In this document: one piece after another, positions 54,001-61,942 of the stretch
How the letters are laid out: every line of letters begins with the position of its first letter
How positions within the stretch are numbered: the stretch's first letter is position 1
Assembly: GCF_017377855.1 (NCBI RefSeq)
Contig: NZ_JAFREP010000044.1
Span: forward strand, 1-64,000
DNA length: 64,000 nt
Reading direction: 5' to 3'
Source: Acanthopleuribacter pedis
Lineage (GTDB): Bacteria > Acidobacteriota > Holophagae > Acanthopleuribacterales > Acanthopleuribacteraceae
Notes under the pieces: model-generated
What the model was told of the DNA's origin: nothing
Databases searched by the model: none
The model's input: the letters and a program-made list of their open reading frames with translations, nothing else
Made by a program: the position numbers and the translations under genes

Positions 54001-54184
54001 GCAGGTCGGGGGTGGTGCGATGGGCGTGAAGGAGCTTGACGCAGACCTGCATGTGCACGACGGCGTCCTCGCGTTCGGCCAAATAAACAGCACCCATGCC
54101 GCCCGAGCCCAATTCGCGCACAATGCGATAGGGGCCGACGCGCGAGCCGATGACGGGCGGTTTGTCCGCGTCTGCTCCGCTCAT
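48053..54184 (-). CDS. Ser/Thr kinase - TIR-like - STAND NTPase - WD40 receptor protein
   Basis: 2043 residues. Residues ~15-335 are a Hanks-type kinase (GSGGMGAVYLAER, K in VCVKLL, HRDIKPQN, DFGIAQ, AAPEQL). Residues ~344-478 are TIR-like (DAVFWFHERD, ACVICLGPGS, VPLLLPGA). A STAND NTPase of the nSTAND1 type follows: CPFRGLEVF, FFGREAV, Walker A GPSGSGKSS (K540), Walker B CLVIDQFEELF and TMRADFLGKC, with winged-helix-like sequence up to ~930. A transmembrane helix lies at ~938-958. After that come degenerate WD40 blades and fourteen regular WD40 repeats (~1350-1965; 48.29-50.14 kb), each H..(S/A)V..VAFSPDG..LASAS.D.T(I/V)RLWD. AAGGA lies 7 bases before the ATG. Role inferred: signal-activated sensor, possibly in defence or programmed growth arrest. 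Confidence 0.9.
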   Translation of the reverse strand: MSGADADKPPVIGSRVGPYRIVRELGSGGMGAVYLAEREDAVVHMQVCVKLLHAHRTTPDLLNRFQQERQLMANLNHPHIATLYDAGQTEDGRPYIIMEYIEGQHIDTWYRETRPEPPVLLETFHKVAEAVGAAHAQGVIHRDIKPQNILVTRQNIPKLLDFGIAQLADTPAAATLQTHCFGPMTPAYAAPEQLQGLAVYPTTDIYALGLVLLQLLSGKTPYELGCSPREAVDHLAQGRWRQAMPPNGKDALDMIAQALFPTVDSGAAGPSQTHTAGTSETETKAEKTDSSDHAFPAALAYVLRRCLAEWGHARFVDGNNLATALKQLQTQLLQKGGLATTPGKTLDAVFWFHERDAQSVARIAEQLRTRGVARIWPSPKESAGGTPSNRAWENAMAKSQACVICLGPGSHTPWQAQPALRDALAFYAHELFLVPLLLPGAAFPRKQSALPGFLRDRQWLRAGDAGERNLDALVAAVRGGKPAPTAARQPTGICPFRGLEVFREEDQHLFFGREAVSQQVFEHLVAQGFSAVIGPSGSGKSSIIQAGVVPLLRETDTTIMMTAPGASPLAEIAFGFSAHLRDLGKSAPVEPLHQRLCASPEALFSITREILTASGNSRFCLVIDQFEELFTLAAPEETGAFCEALCQAVAKPEGGFQVLLTMRADFLGKCAAYPDLNKYVVEHLIQVETMHRNDLIRAIEEPARLGGLQLETGLLDHMLDDLTGASGELPLLEHALLELFERHEDGLLTWSAYQAVGGIAGALARRAEQAFAALSPEAQQGLRKMFTLCLVHPGEGAEDTRRRATRAELIAVGGAGAETLIDRWTAARLLSGTHDATRDITLVDVAHEALIRNWRRIGEWMTEDRETARLFNRLRHAAAEWDAVGRDDDHLWRGGLLLPMRDLATSHGDLFGPIETAFVKRSIQAEAQENQWKRLRWMMMSGLGLASTVLAVFAFWLFFKSQRSEGDALAAKERAEWAHTQALMEKQRAEEQTLTSHYHLALAFNEKAGIALEDGHTMEAWLYTLAALSQEIPSHQTLPEPVGRFGDPRLATNNPLLWTTPAAPPLAKVAADSAGRDLALADRQGFIRLMDRRTGRQRALLDQAHHGISVLAFSPGGTTLVAGSPHGELYFWHPDQNGIHLFPGRHEGRVTAQAFTEDGRRLASGDELGTILIHNVGENILQRRYQAQGPINLLLITKSSLFFTNKAGELLHLNQNAPETQEPKGLKRPGSAPVVGLARNKHGGVLSVDKHGGLAHYSAAGTLQKTQQLNSSVTSTVTTGSGRLMAMGDGPAGPWLWDGRTGETRPVTVPHGLQPAAWRDNTLIGLDEDGRLHQIDADGKEVTTLIGFTDTVWGVAISPDGATLAGASWDKTLILFDLKSGRQRAILRGHSSHVVGVAFSPDGTRLASASADHTVRLWDITTPGSQTAPVVLQGHTGAVIEVAFSPDGTRLASASRDHTIRLWDPRVPAERAARGVLRGHQGPVVGLAYAVDGTRLASASADHSVRLWDAAAPAEHAARQVFKGHTSSVVDVAFAPDGHRMASVSADQTIRLWDTRRRAERALQAVFEGHHAGVYGIAFSPDGSLLASASADQTIRLWDPDAPAAQAAVAVLYGHGGSVYEVAFSPDGARLASASADHTLRLWDTAPTAVRNEQAVLGGHEASVYGTAFSPRGNQLASGSADQKIRIWDLDLAADTRPRLLRGHKAEVWGLEFSPDGTRLASGSDDTTVRVWDLTTPPEHGKHQVLRGHTSSVYTVAFSPDGTQLASASEDHTVRIWNLAEPEAAAKVLRGHSDSVAGVAYSPSGRLLATASSDHTVQLWDVAALAGTNEPSVLRGHSASVYGVAFSPDGTRLASASADQTIRLWDPTATPDRAERAVLRGHTANAYGVAFSPNGHMLASTSADFTVRLWDAHSGRLLAVLAGHQGEVNLDPSFNADGTLLASPSDDQTVRLWRLDRLRLPPPDVPPHQWYGDLLSRALYQTGMRLDGFQLVPQPRLRLQGVARPLQPSSWEHLDRPYPPGVDRVRWLLEGETNPEDRRPESN

Positions 54185-54331
54185 GCTTCTTCCTTAGAGG
54201 GTTATCCGTGGGAAACATCATTGTAGCATTTGGAAACCCAAGTTTCGAGCTACTCAAGGTTTGCACTGCTTTGGACAAAGGTTTTCGCGCCCAAGGAAGA
54301 CCGGCTTATCGGGGTGAATCGATAACCGGGG

Positions 54332-56983
54332 TTATTCCCAGCCGGACAGTTCCAGGCGCAGGGCTTGGTAGCGGCGCAGGAGTTCGCGGCGTTTCATTTG
54401 GAATAGCAGGAAACTGCCGGTGAACAGGCAACCCAAGCCCAGGAACACCATGCCGACCGCCAACTTGACGGCATCGGGTGGTTGCAGCATCACCATATGG
54501 ACCAGGGTGGTGACGATGTTGAGCATGAAAAAGCCCACCCCTAGGTAGAGGTAGATGCGGATGCGCAGGCTAATGCCGGCAACCACACCCAGCGCGGCGA
54601 TGATTGCGGCGCTGACGGGGAACCACGGCGAATCGCGGAAGTCGATTAGGTTGAAAAAGGCCGAGGTGCACAACAACACCAAGCAGGTGATCAGGCGAAT
54701 CAGTTTGACCTGGTTTTCGTCGAGTTCGTCGCGCAGCACTTGGGTGAGCGCGAGGACCGTGACGGCCGCGGGAACCACAAAAAATAGTGCGTGATGCATG
54801 CCTTGATTGGAGAGGAAGATACCCAGGCCGAGGTTGGCGAAACCCGCCGCCGCCAGGATCAAACGACGGTGTTGGGTGCGTGCGTAGGCGAAGTACATGC
54901 CCGCGAGCAGGAGGGAAACCATGGCGCCGTGGTGCCACGCGTCCTGGGTGAAACCCATCCACATCACCACCACCCAGCCGAGCAAGGCATAGAGGTGGGC
55001 GGCCCGTTGCAGGGTGCCGCGCAAGGCGTGTTTTTGGCGCTGCAACACCTCGCGAATGCCCGCCGCAACCGCGCCGATCCCGAGTAACAGGTAGGCGTCG
55101 AGCGGGGTGCCGAGCGCGAGAAGCTGCTGCACATCCAGGTAGCGGCGAACGGCGCCGAACAGCAGCCACAAACTGATCTCCGTCGCCCAGGCGGCGGCTC
55201 GCTGCCAACGACCCTGTTCTTCCATCGCGCGGCCTAGGAAAAAGGCGACGGCGATGGCAGGCACCGTTAACAGCAGCAGCAAGGGGAGGAGGCGGGCTTC
55301 AAACCGATGGGGTTGCAGCACGAAAGCTGCCGCGGCAATGAGGAGCGCGGTTGCCGCGAGGCCGAAGCCGGCGCGACCGGCCTCGGCGCCTAAGGCCGCG
55401 AAACGCGGGGGCGCGGGGACCAACAACAGCAACAGTGGCAACGCGAGTGCCATGGACCAAGGCATAAGCTGGTCCGCGTTAAAGCCGCGGAACAGACAGC
55501 TAACCGCGAACCAGGTGATCAAAGTCCAGCTCTGGAGACTGAATCGCAAGGGGATTGTGGCGAAGGGGCGTTCGGGTAACGCCAACCACATCATCCCGAA
55601 AACCGCGCCAATCCACAGCGCCGTCGGCGATGGGAACGACGTTACCGTCAAATGGATGAAGGCCGTGGTGAAGACCAAACTGATCACCGGGTTGACCAGA
55701 CGTCGTCGGATCTCCGGGCGGGGGTGGCGGCGTACCGCGAGGCAGGTGCCCAGCAGGACGCACCAAGCGAGGAAAAGCAGCGTGATGGGGATTGTGGGAA
55801 AAAGCCAGAGACCCGCGGGGAACAAAAAGAGCGCCGTTTGGGATACGGCCGCGGCCAGGGAAAGGTGGCGGTAGGCGTGTAGCCAACCCACCGCGATCAG
55901 AACCAAGATTGGGGCGTTAAGCGGATCGGGGGCGCCCTTGACCAAAATCAAAACCGCGGCGCTTTGGAGAACCGTATTGAGCAGGCCGTAGAGCAGGCCT
56001 CGGAAACGAATCGCTTCGTTATGGTTGAGATGGGTGAACCTGGTGAACCAGGACGGCGGTGTTTCGGGCCACAATAGCGGCGCCGTCAGGGCGTGTAAGA
56101 TCACCACCACCAGGAGTGTGGTGATGGGCGCGGAGAGCACACCGCCGGACAGCGAAACCGCGGTGAGCAGTGCGGCCAAACCCACCAGCGCGCTACCCAG
56201 CAGGGCTAGCCCGCATTTCTCACAAGGAATTCTGCTGCGAAGCATGAAACCCATGCGATTACGAGGGGGGCGGCCATCCGCTTTACTCTGTCGAGCAATA
56301 CTCGACGTAGCGCTGCTACGCCGAAGGTCGGCCCCGCTCCGTTTGCGCTTGGTCGTAATCTTCGTACTCACAAGGCTTTCAGCTTCTCGCGACGAATCCT
56401 CGTGAGAAATGCGGGCGACGCCGACGCGACCCAGGCGACCCGCGAGGCGGAGCAGGCCCAAGCCACACAACAGAACCACGGGTGTGTCGTGGGCAAAGGG
56501 GCTTGCTTTGATGAAACGTGCGCCGAGCCATAGGCGGCAAACGGCGTCCGCGGCGAACACGGCCAAAACCCAAGCGAATACGGCGACCGCGGCAAACCGG
56601 TCACCTTGGCTTGCCGCGACCTTGGAGTGACGTTCGCTCAGCAACAAAAACACACAAGCCGGGGTGACCAACACATAAAACCAGGTGGATTCCCCGGGCA
56701 GCAAGAACAGGCCGAGGTTCCAAAGACAAAGGGTGGCGACCGCGTGTCGGAGGAAGCCGGCCGTTTTCGATGTGCGCGGGAGGCTCAGCCGCAACACAAC
56801 CCACGTTGTCAAGGTCGAGCCCAGGCCGAGGAGCCGGTCGCCGCGAAGGATTTGGTTCGGGGTTCCGTTGAGGAGCAGGTCGGCGAAGCACAATGGCAAA
56901 ATCAGCAAGCCGCAAAGGGTGAGGGCACGCTGCAAGAGGTTGTGCAGATCGGGGGATCCCGGAACGGTGGGCGCTTGGTTCAT
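54332..56983 (-). CDS. Large multi-pass membrane protein interrupted in frame by a palindromic element
   Basis: 883 residues with about 22-25 hydrophobic helices and short loops; no named family recognised with confidence, though the layout resembles DUF2339/DUF2157-type giant membrane proteins. AAGGAGG lies 7 bases before the ATG at 56983, which overlaps the stop of the upstream gene in ATGA. Residues 190-259 are encoded by palindromic element copy G: a hydrophilic, Arg/Ser-rich 70-residue insert (ARISHEDSS... to ...EKCGL) between the hydrophobic stretches GLGLLRLAG and LLGSALVGLAALL. The frame is kept through it. Confidence 0.75.
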   Translation of the reverse strand: MNQAPTVPGSPDLHNLLQRALTLCGLLILPLCFADLLLNGTPNQILRGDRLLGLGSTLTTWVVLRLSLPRTSKTAGFLRHAVATLCLWNLGLFLLPGESTWFYVLVTPACVFLLLSERHSKVAASQGDRFAAVAVFAWVLAVFAADAVCRLWLGARFIKASPFAHDTPVVLLCGLGLLRLAGRLGRVGVARISHEDSSREAESLVSTKITTKRKRSGADLRRSSATSSIARQSKADGRPPRNRMGFMLRSRIPCEKCGLALLGSALVGLAALLTAVSLSGGVLSAPITTLLVVVILHALTAPLLWPETPPSWFTRFTHLNHNEAIRFRGLLYGLLNTVLQSAAVLILVKGAPDPLNAPILVLIAVGWLHAYRHLSLAAAVSQTALFLFPAGLWLFPTIPITLLFLAWCVLLGTCLAVRRHPRPEIRRRLVNPVISLVFTTAFIHLTVTSFPSPTALWIGAVFGMMWLALPERPFATIPLRFSLQSWTLITWFAVSCLFRGFNADQLMPWSMALALPLLLLLVPAPPRFAALGAEAGRAGFGLAATALLIAAAAFVLQPHRFEARLLPLLLLLTVPAIAVAFFLGRAMEEQGRWQRAAAWATEISLWLLFGAVRRYLDVQQLLALGTPLDAYLLLGIGAVAAGIREVLQRQKHALRGTLQRAAHLYALLGWVVVMWMGFTQDAWHHGAMVSLLLAGMYFAYARTQHRRLILAAAGFANLGLGIFLSNQGMHHALFFVVPAAVTVLALTQVLRDELDENQVKLIRLITCLVLLCTSAFFNLIDFRDSPWFPVSAAIIAALGVVAGISLRIRIYLYLGVGFFMLNIVTTLVHMVMLQPPDAVKLAVGMVFLGLGCLFTGSFLLFQMKRRELLRRYQALRLELSGWE
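56207..56416. repeat. Dispersed palindromic element, copy G (inside a coding region)
   Basis: Begins TAGCCCGCATTTCTCACAAG, continues GAATTCTGCTGCGAAGC, CCATGCGATTACGAGG, CCATCCGCTTTACTC, GCTGCTACGCCG, one 16-bp unit and GTAATCTTCGTACTCACAAG, then GCTTTCAGCTTCTCGCG, and ends TCGTGAGAAATGCGGGC. The 210 bases equal 70 codons, so the host gene's minus-strand frame stays open. It is among the best-preserved copies. Confidence 0.9.
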
Positions 56984-59900
56984 GAACGGGCCTCCTTGTG
57001 CAGCAGTCGGGCGGCCAGGCCCAAAGCCGTTAGGGTCATAACCAGGGCGACTGTCAAAAGGTGCCCGCTTGACAAATTCGGAAAGTGGATGGGTTGGAGT
57101 TGAACCGCCGCCGCGATGTTGGCGTAGGCGAAACCCAGCAGACCCAGGGTGAAAAGTGCCCGGCTCGCCAGCCGATCGGCGGTAAGGAATACCAGGGGGA
57201 GCAAGCCGTAGAGTGGGAGTAAGGCAAGCGGCTGAGCCCGCGAGGTTTGTAGGGCAACGATCCAAAACCACAAATGGCAGCCGAGCATGATGGGAAAAAG
57301 GTTCCGTAAAACACGGTCCTGCAGGAGGGGATCGGGCGCCGGGGTTTGGTTGGCTTGTTTTTGCAAGACCCGGTGTCGCATCCATTCGCTCGCGGCAAAA
57401 AGCCAGGGACCGAGGGTGAAGCCGATGAAGGGATCGTTGCTGATGCGGTAGCCCAGGAAACAAAGAACCAAAACGCGGGTAAACCCGAAGAATTCGCGAA
57501 ATATCCGGCGTTCCGGCAGTTGGGGAGTGCCTGACGGCGTGCGGAAGTCGTCCCACAGAAGGACCCAGAGCCAGAGCGCGGACCAGAGGGGGAGGGGTGT
57601 ATCAACCATGACAAAAGGTTGGCTCAGGAGCAGGGCGGCGGCGATGAGGGGCGCCGCGGGTCGCCACAGGTTAAGCGCGGCGCGGTAATTCGCGGGACAA
57701 AGCGCCGGGTGGCGCATGCTGATTGGGCGGAGGAAATGGAGCACCGCGATAAAGCTGATCAGTGTGAAGAGGGGAAGCAGCAGGGGGCCGGCCGTCCAGG
57801 GGAAAAACGCGAGCCACGCATCGCTGGTCGTCAGGCGAACCCAAAAAAGGAAAGCCAAGCCAAGGACGGTGTGATCGTAAAGGTGATGCAATCGGTTGTC
57901 GCGGAACGCGTGCGTGAAAAAGAAGAGGGCCGCGATAAGCAGCAGCACCGCTGGAAGATCACCGTGCCAGGCATGGGCCACCGATCCCGCGATTAACGGA
58001 ATCGTCAGGGTTGCAAGCGTCGGGGCCAGGGGGAAAAGGAGCGGGATTAAGGTGGTTTTGAAGCGGTCGCGGCGGCGCGCGACCCAGCCGGCGCCGACTT
58101 GGAATAGCGCCGAACAGGCGAGGATGACGAAGCCGCGGTATTCCGGCAGGTACACCAAAAGAATGAGGGTCAGGGCGAGGGTGTAGGCGTGGGCCGCGTA
58201 ACCGAGCTTGGGTTTGCGTTCGGTGTGGGCCGCGGCGTAAAGCACCCCACAGACCAGGGACAACGCGAGCAGATTGGGCAGCGTCTCCGCGAGGTTCCCC
58301 AGATAAAAAAAGGCGCGGCCGGTTGCGGGTAGGAGTAAAACCCCGGCCGCGCCAAGGAGGGTGTGTGGCAGCCACGATGTGGCTTGCCACGGGAGCGAAA
58401 ACGAAAAGGTTTCGGTCGGCGCTGTTTTGCCGAAAGTGGTGGTTCGAACCGCTTGTGCGAGTCCATACAGGCCGGCCGCGGCAAGGGCCGGGGGTAAGCC
58501 GCCCATGGGGCCCAAGCCCAAGCCTCGGCGCAACCATTCGGCGACCAGGGCGCAGCCGGCAAAGGCCGCCCAGGCGGGGAGTGGCGATTGACTTTGGCGG
58601 GCGGCGCTGAAGCCCGTTACCGCGCCGGTTGCCGCCGCGGTAACGAGGCAAATCAAACCGAACAGGTTGAATGAAGGTGCCTGGAAAAGGCCCCAAACGA
58701 GCGCGGTTGTCAGGGGGATCAACCACAGCAACCGCAGCAGCGCGCGTTGACGTGGGAGCCAGACCGCGCGCTCCCAACGGGACCAGAGCGGCCATAGCAG
58801 CGCCGGCAGTGCTGCCGCGGCAGGCCACAGGAGCGGATGGTATGCCGCCTCCAGGGGGGTTATCAGCAGGGCCGCCAGGCTAATGGGCACCATGATTTGT
58901 TGGCAAAGCCACGGCCCTTTTTCATCGGTGTTCTGGAAGCGGCTATGGCCCCAAAACCAAGTAAAGAGCAGGCTGATCGGCGTAGCGTAAAGGAAAAGGG
59001 CGGTGTTCTGATGGAGCGAGAGCAGGGTAAGCGGGATGGGGACACCGACCAGGCCGAGCGAAATCAAGCGTAGCGGGCCTTGTTGGAGGCGGCGCTCCAG
59101 GGCAAGCCCCGCAAAAAAACCAGGGATGATCAGCAGTGCTGCTTGCGGCCAGGTGAGGCCGAGTGCATTGCCCAGGGCGGGAATCCACAAGCAGAGGTGC
59201 AGCGCCGCGATTTCTCGGGCGATGGGGCGGGCGGCGTGACGCGCCTCGCGGAACCAAGCCAAGCCACCCAGTGTCAGACTCAGGCACAGCCATTCCGGCT
59301 GCAGGCTGAGCGCGATGAGGTTGCCGAGTAGGCCGAGGGTGGCGCCCGCGATCAAGCGGGTGGGGGCCTGCTCGCGGAAGGTTGTTAGTGCGAGGGCGAT
59401 GAAGGGCAACAGCAACGCGAGCATTTCAAGTTGCGGGGGGACGCGGAAGAAGATCATGGCCAAGGCCGTGGAAAGCAGCGCGTGGCCGACGTGCATCATC
59501 CAGTTATAGCCGAAGTCTTCGGGCGCCGCCCGCGCACTTTTCTTCGCCGCGGCAGTCACCAGGCCGGTTAGCGCAATCGGCAAAACCTGCAAGACAAACT
59601 CCAGAAACGTCGGCGCCCAGCGCGCGCACGGTCCGGGAACCAAGGCGATGGCGGAGGCGGCGAGCAGGTAAGCGACCGGTGCTGTGCCGAAGGGTTTGGC
59701 GATGCGTTTCCCAATGAACGGAAGGGTGGCGAGGAAACCCAGGCCGAGACCGAAACCCAGGATGTTACCGGCTTCGCTTGAGGCGGTGAGCCCGGCACTG
59801 AGGAGTGGGTAAAAGGGCGCCATCAAAAAGGTGATGGCGGCCAAGAGCGCGGTAGCGCGCGGCGAGGTTCCGTGGACCTCGCGTTTGGCGAGAAAACCCG

Positions 59901-61227
59901 TGATCCAGGCACTGCTCAGCGTGGCGATCGCGATGGGAACCGTGCCCGCGAGGACGCGGAACGCCACCGCTTTTTCCCACAGCCACATGGAGAGGAAGAT
60001 CCAGGCGGCCGTGAGCGAGACTGCCCCGACCAAACCGAGCCAGTTTTCAGAGAGAAAAGGGCGCAGGTAAAGGTTCCAGGTACTTGTGGTTTCCACAACC
60101 GTGTCTTCGATGTCCCGTTGACGAACCGGCGCGCGCAAGGCTTCAAGATCCTCGAGTTCGTCTTTGTCTTGGTCGAAAAAAGGGTCAATGATCTCGGTTT
60201 CGCCCGAACCCCCGATTGCCGATTGAGCCGCAAGCGGTAGGGGATCGGATGCGATGGGTTTGGGGCCGGCAAGTGACCGCCATGCTGCCAGGGCATGCTG
60301 CAGCCGTTCACGGCGGGTCGGGTCCGATTCTTCGACATACACCTGTAACAACCGCAGCGGTAAGGATGCTGCAGCCCAGGTCGCGATGAATGCGCTACGG
60401 CCCTCTTCGTCACCCTTCATGGCCTCGATGAGGGCGTGGTTGATTTCATCGGCTTGCGCAACTGGATCCATACCCAGGCGTGCCGCGAGTTGGGCGCGTT
60501 CCGGTCCGTCCCAGGTTTGTGCCTGCATCCATTGGCGAAGCAGCGATGCCTGGCCGGGCAGGCGTCGGCTCAATATAGCGAGGGTGGTTTGTGGCGGTGG
60601 CGCTTCGAACGCGGGGCCGCCGGCGTCTCGAACGATGAGCGCCTCACGAAGGTCGGCTTGGGTTTCTTGAGGCAGGGAGGTCGCGGCCAGAAAGGCCTCA
60701 ATCATGGATTGTTTGACGAGGGGCGCGGGAGTGCATGCACGCCATGGTGCAACGTCCTCAAAAAAAGCGCGGGCCTCGGTGTCGATGCGGTCAACGTCCG
60801 GCCCATTTTTTAGCGCATCGCACAACTGTTTAAGCCGGCTTTGCGCCGCACGCCAATCAAAGAAGGTGATCGGCAAAAGGGCGTTGGGCTGTTCGGGAAA
60901 AAGGTCGCCTGCCGCCATGGTGGTTTCGCCTGCCCGGCGGGTTTGATGGTGACGTTGGATCCAGGTTGTGACGCGCGCCTTTTTTTGAATCGCAACCAGG
61001 GGCATGAGGTCAAGCGAAAGGGGCGGTATTACCGGCGAAGCAAGCAGTTGCTCGAGTTCCAGCGGCGCGAGTTGGCTTAGCGATGCGTCGTCGGCCTGAT
61101 CGAGTTGCGCGACCCAGCGTTGATAATCCTCGGTTTTGAGCTGTTGATCACGGTGGAGGTGCCGGATTGCGCCGCGAAGGCGGGCGAGATAGATCAGTGC
61201 TTGTTCGGGGTTCGCGTTGTTCGGCAC
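56980..61227 (-). CDS. Giant multi-pass membrane protein with cytoplasmic N-terminal region
   Basis: 1415 residues. Residues 1-~385 are soluble, mostly helical and Ala/Gln/Leu-rich, ending in an acidic linker (FFDQDKDELEDLEALRAP). From ~400 on about 30 hydrophobic helices follow (first: WLGLVGAVSLTAAWIFLSMW), with no transporter or enzyme motif I can recognise; DUF2339-like is a guess. GTG start at 61227 follows GGGAGG. The last bases overlap the start of the second giant membrane protein, so the pair is made together; the kinase receptor gene follows 147 bases later on the same strand. Confidence 0.7.
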   Translation of the reverse strand: MPNNANPEQALIYLARLRGAIRHLHRDQQLKTEDYQRWVAQLDQADDASLSQLAPLELEQLLASPVIPPLSLDLMPLVAIQKKARVTTWIQRHHQTRRAGETTMAAGDLFPEQPNALLPITFFDWRAAQSRLKQLCDALKNGPDVDRIDTEARAFFEDVAPWRACTPAPLVKQSMIEAFLAATSLPQETQADLREALIVRDAGGPAFEAPPPQTTLAILSRRLPGQASLLRQWMQAQTWDGPERAQLAARLGMDPVAQADEINHALIEAMKGDEEGRSAFIATWAAASLPLRLLQVYVEESDPTRRERLQHALAAWRSLAGPKPIASDPLPLAAQSAIGGSGETEIIDPFFDQDKDELEDLEALRAPVRQRDIEDTVVETTSTWNLYLRPFLSENWLGLVGAVSLTAAWIFLSMWLWEKAVAFRVLAGTVPIAIATLSSAWITGFLAKREVHGTSPRATALLAAITFLMAPFYPLLSAGLTASSEAGNILGFGLGLGFLATLPFIGKRIAKPFGTAPVAYLLAASAIALVPGPCARWAPTFLEFVLQVLPIALTGLVTAAAKKSARAAPEDFGYNWMMHVGHALLSTALAMIFFRVPPQLEMLALLLPFIALALTTFREQAPTRLIAGATLGLLGNLIALSLQPEWLCLSLTLGGLAWFREARHAARPIAREIAALHLCLWIPALGNALGLTWPQAALLIIPGFFAGLALERRLQQGPLRLISLGLVGVPIPLTLLSLHQNTALFLYATPISLLFTWFWGHSRFQNTDEKGPWLCQQIMVPISLAALLITPLEAAYHPLLWPAAAALPALLWPLWSRWERAVWLPRQRALLRLLWLIPLTTALVWGLFQAPSFNLFGLICLVTAAATGAVTGFSAARQSQSPLPAWAAFAGCALVAEWLRRGLGLGPMGGLPPALAAAGLYGLAQAVRTTTFGKTAPTETFSFSLPWQATSWLPHTLLGAAGVLLLPATGRAFFYLGNLAETLPNLLALSLVCGVLYAAAHTERKPKLGYAAHAYTLALTLILLVYLPEYRGFVILACSALFQVGAGWVARRRDRFKTTLIPLLFPLAPTLATLTIPLIAGSVAHAWHGDLPAVLLLIAALFFFTHAFRDNRLHHLYDHTVLGLAFLFWVRLTTSDAWLAFFPWTAGPLLLPLFTLISFIAVLHFLRPISMRHPALCPANYRAALNLWRPAAPLIAAALLLSQPFVMVDTPLPLWSALWLWVLLWDDFRTPSGTPQLPERRIFREFFGFTRVLVLCFLGYRISNDPFIGFTLGPWLFAASEWMRHRVLQKQANQTPAPDPLLQDRVLRNLFPIMLGCHLWFWIVALQTSRAQPLALLPLYGLLPLVFLTADRLASRALFTLGLLGFAYANIAAAVQLQPIHFPNLSSGHLLTVALVMTLTALGLAARLLHKEARS

Positions 61228-61942
61228 CTTGGACCTCCCTTGGTTCGGTGATCGCCATCAGATCATGCGTAAAAGGGAGGTTTTCGGTTTACGCCCGCCT
61301 GAGAAGTATCGGTGGATGGTACCCAAGGGTGTGCGAGATGGATCTCCATCTGCGCCGGGAATCGTCGGCATGGCTCCCGGGTGTTTTTTTGGAAAAGTGA
61401 CTTTGCTTCGACCGGCGTGTCGGTGTGTTCCTTGACCCGAAGAAACGTTAAGGTGTGATTTGCCGATAGTTATCCGTGGATTCATAAAGATTCGGACATC
61501 CACGTGAAAAACCAATAAACACTTTTTTCCGAAAGAACCAGCTGTTAGAAAAATCGTGCGTGGTATAATTGCCGTGTTTTCTAACAATACTCCCCCACCA
61601 ACACAACCCATCACCCGGCATCCCTCTGCGATCCATCGCGATCCCTGTGGGTTCCGTGGTGATCCTGCGTTTTCAACGACGCCGTGCGCGTTTGAACAGA
61701 CATGGCCGCCGCACCACATGCCCGCCGCGACCGGGTTTTTTGTTTTGCCGTGGCCGGCGCATGGATGGTTCGCTGTCGGCGTAACTTTTCTTCGCCCCTA
61801 TTCAACGTTTGATCGAATGGCTCACGCGAACTGATGAATCACCGTTGCGCGGTTTCTAGATCGCAAACACCAAAGCCGAATCGATCATCTACCCCTTTGT
61901 CTAACCGAGGAATGAAGAAACCTTTTAAGGAGTAGACCCAAT
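61228..61942. other. Intergenic region with promoter for the tail-collar operon
   Basis: About 715 bases between divergent transcripts. Besides the promoter/inverted repeat at 61541-61586 no gene or known RNA is recognised. The leader from that promoter to the first tail-collar start would be about 365 bases, long enough for a regulatory RNA structure that I cannot identify. Confidence 0.45.
61541..61586 (+). promoter_or_regulatory. Extended -10 promoter inside a 10-bp inverted repeat
   Basis: TGGTATAAT (61561-61569) is a perfect extended -10 element. It lies between TGTTAGAAAA (61543-61552) and its exact inverse TTTTCTAACA (61577-61586). The arms cover the -35 region and the start-site region, as an operator would. 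Confidence 0.5.
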
